Positions 60,620 through 64,000 of a stretch of 64,000 nucleotides of DNA are shown piece by piece. Made by a program: the position numbers and the translations under genes. Numbering within the stretch: the first letter of the stretch is position 1; the number at the start of each line of letters is the position of its first letter. This DNA is from SLRI01 sp964402505 (GTDB taxonomy: Bacteria > Pseudomonadota > Alphaproteobacteria > Geminicoccales > Geminicoccaceae). The notes under the pieces are model-generated. The model worked only from the letters and a program-made list of their open reading frames with translations, had not been told where the DNA came from and did no database searches. Location of the stretch: the NCBI GenBank assembly GCA_964402505.1, contig CAYOCP010000016.1:34517-98516 (forward strand). Reading direction: 5' to 3'.

Positions 60620-61489
60620 ATGGCCGCCAGTCTGCCGCCGGAAGCCGTCGCCCGCTACGAACGCGACGGATTTCTCTTCCCGCACCGCATCATGCCGCGC
60701 GAGCGGGCGCTCGAAATCGGCGAGAACTTTCTCGCCTTCACCCGCTCCGACTCGGCCAGGCGCTATCCGGACCCGCAGAACCAGCTCTATCTCCTGAAGG
60801 CGCACCTGATCTTCGGCTGGGCCGATGCGATCGTTCACGACCCGGTCCTGCTCGATGCGGTCGAGAGCCTGATCGGCCCGGACATCCTGGTCTGGTCGTC
60901 CGGCGTCTTCTGGAAGGCGCCACATTCCGGCTCCCACGTCTCGTGGCACCAGGATTCGACCAATTTCGAGCTCGACGACGCCTCGGGCGTGGTTCGCGCC
61001 TGGATGGCGCTGACGCCGGCCACACTGGAGAACGGCACCATGCGCTTCGCTCCCGGCCGGCATCGTGGGGGACAAATCCGGCACGTCGACCGCAAGGCGG
61101 AGGGCGAGCTGCTCTCGCGCGGCGAGACCATCGATCTCGAGATCGACGAGGTGCGGACCGTGCCGGTGCTGATCGATGCCGGCGAGGTCTCCTTCCATCA
61201 CCTGCACGCGCCGCACGGCTCCGGCCCCAATGCCAGCGACCGGCCGCGCGTGAACCACGTCGTCACCTACGTGGCCCCCAAGGTCCGCCCGCTTCGCGGC
61301 CGGGACAGCGCCCAGCTCGCGAGGGGCGAGGATCGCTTCGGCCATTATGCGATGGAGCCGCGACCCGAGAGCGACCTCCATCCGGAGGCGCTCGCCGCCC
61401 ACGAATCCGCCATGGCGCTCAGAAACGCCATCATCTACAGGGGCGCGCCGCTGCCGCCGGCGCCGCGCCATGCCGAGGTCTGGAATTGA
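60620..61489 (+). CDS. PhyH-family Fe(II)/2-oxoglutarate dioxygenase
   Basis: A 289-aa oxygenase of the phytanoyl-CoA dioxygenase family. The Fe ligands are the His-x-Asp in SWHQDST and the distal His in FHHLHAPHGSGPN; the 2-oxoglutarate Arg may be in SDRPRVNHVV. In such catabolic operons it could hydroxylate or cleave the substrate, a route-opening step. It starts 10 bases after the AroE-like gene and shares one base with the next gene (TGATG). Confidence 0.85.
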   Translation: MAASLPPEAVARYERDGFLFPHRIMPRERALEIGENFLAFTRSDSARRYPDPQNQLYLLKAHLIFGWADAIVHDPVLLDAVESLIGPDILVWSSGVFWKAPHSGSHVSWHQDSTNFELDDASGVVRAWMALTPATLENGTMRFAPGRHRGGQIRHVDRKAEGELLSRGETIDLEIDEVRTVPVLIDAGEVSFHHLHAPHGSGPNASDRPRVNHVVTYVAPKVRPLRGRDSAQLARGEDRFGHYAMEPRPESDLHPEALAAHESAMALRNAIIYRGAPLPPAPRHAEVWN

Positions 61490-62547
61490 TGCGCACGGTC
61501 AAGGGTCCGGGCCTATTCCTCGCCCAGTTCATCGCCCCCGTCGCCCCCTACGACAGGATCGAGACGCTCGCCCCCTGGGCGGCGGCGAAGGGCTACGAGG
61601 GCGTGCAGGTGCCGACTTTCAATCCCGCCGTCTTCGATCTGGAGCAGGCGGCTTCGAGCAAAACCTGGTGCGACGAGTACAAGGGGCTCCTGGCCGAGCA
61701 CGGCCTCGTCGTCACCGAGCTCTCGACCCACCGCCAGGGTCACTGCGTCGCCGTCCACCCGGCCTACGACCTGACCCTGGATGCGTTCACGCCGCCGGCC
61801 GTCACCCGCAACCCGGAGGCGCGCGCGGCCTGGGCGGTCGACCAGCTGATGAAGGCGGCGCAGGCTTCCGCCAATCTCGGCCTCGACCGCCACGTCACCT
61901 TCCCGGGCTCGCTGCTCTGGCCCTATCTCTACCTCTACCCGCCCAGGCCCTTCGGCCTGATCGAGGAGGGCTTCACCGAGCTGGCACGCCGCTGGCGGCC
62001 GATCCTCGACCGCTTCGACGAGCTCGGCATCGACGTCGCCTACGAGATCCACCCGGGCGAGGACCTGCATGACGGCCTGACCTTCGAGATGTTCCTCGAG
62101 AAGCTCGACGGCCACGCGCGGGTGAGCATCCTCTACGACCCGTCGCACCTGCACCTGCAGGGCATGGACTATGTCGGCTTCCTCGACGTCTACGGCGAGC
62201 GGGTCCGCGCCTTCCACGTCAAGGATGCCGAGTATCGCAAGGGTCCCCGGACGGGCTACTGGGGCGGCTACCAGAACTGGCCGACCCGCGCCGGCCGCTT
62301 CCGGAGCCCGGGCGACGGCCAGATCGACTTCGGCGCCATCTTCTCGAAGCTCAGCGAGCTCGACTATGACGGCTGGGCCACGGTGGAATGGGAGTGCTGC
62401 ATCAAGCACCCGGACCAGGGCGCCACCGAGGCGGCCGAGCTGATCCGCCGCCACATCATCCAGGTCCAGGAGCGCGCCTTCGACGCCAACATGCAGGCGC
62501 AGGGCGTCGACACCGAGCGCAACCGCGCCGCCCTGGGGCTGAAGTGA
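61489..62547 (+). CDS. Sugar phosphate isomerase/epimerase-like TIM barrel
   Basis: A 352-aa AP-endonuclease-2/xylose isomerase-like TIM barrel. Metal ligands: Glu in VAYEIHPGEDLHD, Asp-His in ILYDPSHLHLQ, His in FHVKDAEY and Glu in ATVEWECCI. It isomerises or epimerises a sugar or keto-inositol. The ATG shares one base with the preceding stop, and its stop shares one base with the next ATG (TGATG both). Confidence 0.87.
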   Translation: MRTVKGPGLFLAQFIAPVAPYDRIETLAPWAAAKGYEGVQVPTFNPAVFDLEQAASSKTWCDEYKGLLAEHGLVVTELSTHRQGHCVAVHPAYDLTLDAFTPPAVTRNPEARAAWAVDQLMKAAQASANLGLDRHVTFPGSLLWPYLYLYPPRPFGLIEEGFTELARRWRPILDRFDELGIDVAYEIHPGEDLHDGLTFEMFLEKLDGHARVSILYDPSHLHLQGMDYVGFLDVYGERVRAFHVKDAEYRKGPRTGYWGGYQNWPTRAGRFRSPGDGQIDFGAIFSKLSELDYDGWATVEWECCIKHPDQGATEAAELIRRHIIQVQERAFDANMQAQGVDTERNRAALGLK

Positions 62548-63698
62548 TGGCGGCCAGCGGCAAGGGCCCCACCCGCATCCGCCTGGGCTTGGTCGGCGGC
62601 GGCCGGGGTGCCCTGATCGGGCCGGTGCACCGCGCGGCGGCCCGGCTCGACGACCGCTTCGAGGCCGTGGGCGCCGTGCTCTCCTCCAACCCCGAGAAAT
62701 CGGTGGCCGACGCCGCCGCCCTCGGCATCCCGAAGGGCTACGGCTCGCTTGCCGAGATGATCGGGGCCGGCGGGCTCGACGCCGTCGCCATCGCCACGCC
62801 CAACGACAGCCACGCGGCGCTGGCCATCGAGGCGCTCGACGCCGGCCTCCACGTCATCTGCGACAAGCCCTTGGCCAACACCGCCCCGGACGGCAGGCGG
62901 ATCGCCGCCAAGGTCGCGGAAACAGGGCTCGTCTTCTGCCTGACCCATAATTACAGCGGCTATCCCATGGTCCGCCAGATGCGCGCCATGATCGAGGCCG
63001 GGCGCATCGGCAAGGTCCATCTGGTGCAGGCGAGCTACCGCCAGGGCACGCTCGCCACCGCCATCGAGACCGGCGGCGACATCCCCGCCCGCCTGCGCTG
63101 GCGCCTCGATCCCGCGAAGGGCGGCGGCAGCCACGTCATGGGCGACATCGGCAGCCACGTGCACCAGCTCATCCGCTACACGACCGGTCTCGGGATCTCT
63201 TCGGTCATGGCCGAGCTCGGCGCGATTCTGCCGGGCCGCAAGGCGCACGACACGGGCCAGGCGCTGCTCCGCTTCGCCAACGGCGCCCGCGGCCAGATGC
63301 TGGCGACCAAGGTGGCGCACGGTGCCGAGAACGCGCTCGCGATCGAGGTGCACGGCGACCGGGGCGGCCTCGAATGGCGCCAGAGCCGGCTCGACGAGCT
63401 GACCTACCTCCGCAACGGCGAGCCGCAGCAGACCCTGACCCGCGGCAGCCCCTATCTCGAGCCCCTGGCCCGCCACGCCTGCCGCCTGCCGCCCGGCCAT
63501 CCCGAGGGCTTCCACGAGGGTTTCGCCAATCTCTACCGCGACTTCGCCGAGCAGGTCGCCGCCCGCGTCGAAGGCCGCACCCCCGACCCGCTCGCCGGCA
63601 CCATTCCCACGGCCGGGGACGGGCTCGACACCCTCCTCTTCATCGACGCCTGCATCCGCTCGTCGGAGACGGGGAGCTGGCAGAAGGTGGAGGGGTGA
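62547..63698 (+). CDS. Gfo/Idh/MocA dehydrogenase (LacI-linked)
   Basis: A 383-aa NAD(P) oxidoreductase. The Rossmann motif is LGLVGGGRGALIGPVHRAAA, the catalytic-Lys motif CDKPLANTA, and the Asp-His motif MGDIGSHVHQLIRY. It is the last gene of the plus-strand LacI-linked operon, one base overlapping the TIM-barrel gene. A sugar or inositol dehydrogenase is likely. It is not close to the ApsD-like pair. Confidence 0.88.
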   Translation: MAASGKGPTRIRLGLVGGGRGALIGPVHRAAARLDDRFEAVGAVLSSNPEKSVADAAALGIPKGYGSLAEMIGAGGLDAVAIATPNDSHAALAIEALDAGLHVICDKPLANTAPDGRRIAAKVAETGLVFCLTHNYSGYPMVRQMRAMIEAGRIGKVHLVQASYRQGTLATAIETGGDIPARLRWRLDPAKGGGSHVMGDIGSHVHQLIRYTTGLGISSVMAELGAILPGRKAHDTGQALLRFANGARGQMLATKVAHGAENALAIEVHGDRGGLEWRQSRLDELTYLRNGEPQQTLTRGSPYLEPLARHACRLPPGHPEGFHEGFANLYRDFAEQVAARVEGRTPDPLAGTIPTAGDGLDTLLFIDACIRSSETGSWQKVEG

Positions 63699-63784
63699 AT
63701 TGGAGCCGAAACGGTTCTCTACGAGCCCGACGAAACGTTCGAATCAATGAGCAGGCTGTCTTTGTCAATTAGTCGAGATGGAGG

Positions 63785-64000
63785 GTAAGCGATGCGGCAG
63801 CCCCATCTGTTCCTGAGCATTTGAGGCTGCGATTCTGGCGATCGGCATTCGAGGATCGTTGGAATGGGAACGTTGCACCAAAAAGAGCACCATTTGGTAG
63901 CGGAGCGGCGCAGTGGAGCTTTCCGGCTCGAGGTCCTGGGAGGGCCGACGGGTCGGCGGCGCTGGCCGGATGAAGTGAAGGCGCGGCTCGTGGCGGAGAC
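63785..64000 (+). mobile_element. Left end of an IS66-type element
   Basis: GTAAGCG at 63785-63791 is the IS66-family terminal inverted-repeat start. The element continues past the window end. A target duplication would be GATGGAGG at 63777-63784. Confidence 0.6.
63864..64000 (+). CDS. tnpA: IS66-family OrfA/TnpA, N-terminal part
   Basis: The frame from the ATG at 63864 reads MGTLHQKEHHLVAERRSGAF, then GRRRWPDEVKARLVAET, the HTH start of IS66 TnpA. It has no stop before the window edge. TnpA is an accessory protein needed with TnpB and TnpC for IS66 transposition. Confidence 0.7.
   Translation, partial: MGTLHQKEHHLVAERRSGAFRLEVLGGPTGRRRWPDEVKARLVAE

Overview
The window is GC-rich, densely coded DNA that reads as a chromosome segment of an alphaproteobacterium, most likely in or near the Rhodospirillales. 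The pointers are the gene order tpiA-secG-pyrG-kdsA-eno-ftsB-pdhABC-lpd-lipA, an E1-beta pyruvate dehydrogenase subunit with its own lipoyl domain, a fused ispDF, an ntrBC-ntrY block and a CUT2-type branched-sugar operon. No rRNA, tRNA or CRISPR array was seen.

Region 1 (1 to about 22.35 kb) is core metabolism. It holds the nitrogen two-component genes (ntrY partial, ntrC, ntrB), ispDF with a CinA-type amidase, a RatA/Coq10-like protein, lipA, a pentapeptide-repeat protein and a 58-aa ORF coupled to lpdA. A VapBC-type toxin-antitoxin pair follows, then pdhC-pdhB-pdhA, ftsB, eno, kdsA, pyrG, secG and tpiA on the minus strand, and a PpiD-like foldase and trpE on the plus strand. The core ends abruptly after trpE; the usual trpG is not there.

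Region 2 (22.35 to about 26.15 kb) is a junkyard of remnants and small modules: an internally deleted IS5-type transposase, a higBA locus whose toxin frame lacks an in-frame start, a cytochrome c tail, short duplicated pieces of trpE and of a GFA-type gene, an OsmC protein, a glycine-zipper lipoprotein, a GFA protein and a hicAB pair.

Region 3 (26.15 to 48.75 kb) is dominated by what I read as a complete oxidative D-apiose catabolic locus: a NanR-like GntR regulator, a D-apionolactonase, a ribose-type ABC transporter, two tandem Gfo/Idh/MocA dehydrogenases (ApsD-like), a RuBisCO-like protein, a DUF1537 kinase (OiaK-like) and an apionate oxidoisomerase (ApnO-like). An HpcH/HpaI aldolase, a 2-hydroxyacid dehydrogenase and a CUT1 transporter follow. 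Two operons in this locus share a 15-bp motif containing an extended -10 box. An RraA-like / hydroxyacid oxidase pair and a baeRF protein lie upstream on the other strand.

Region 4 (48.75 to 64 kb) holds a PAS/HWE histidine kinase-receiver hybrid with an apparent N-terminal frameshift, an IS3-type orfA remnant, and a second catabolic locus. This locus is divided by a LacI-type regulator and a palindromic operator candidate. On the minus strand are a sulfatase, a GMC oxidoreductase and an SDR. On the plus strand are a CUT1 importer without ATPase, an AroE-like dehydrogenase, a PhyH dioxygenase, a TIM-barrel isomerase and a Gfo/Idh dehydrogenase. I cannot name its substrate, and it is the best candidate for undescribed chemistry. 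The window ends inside an IS66-type element.
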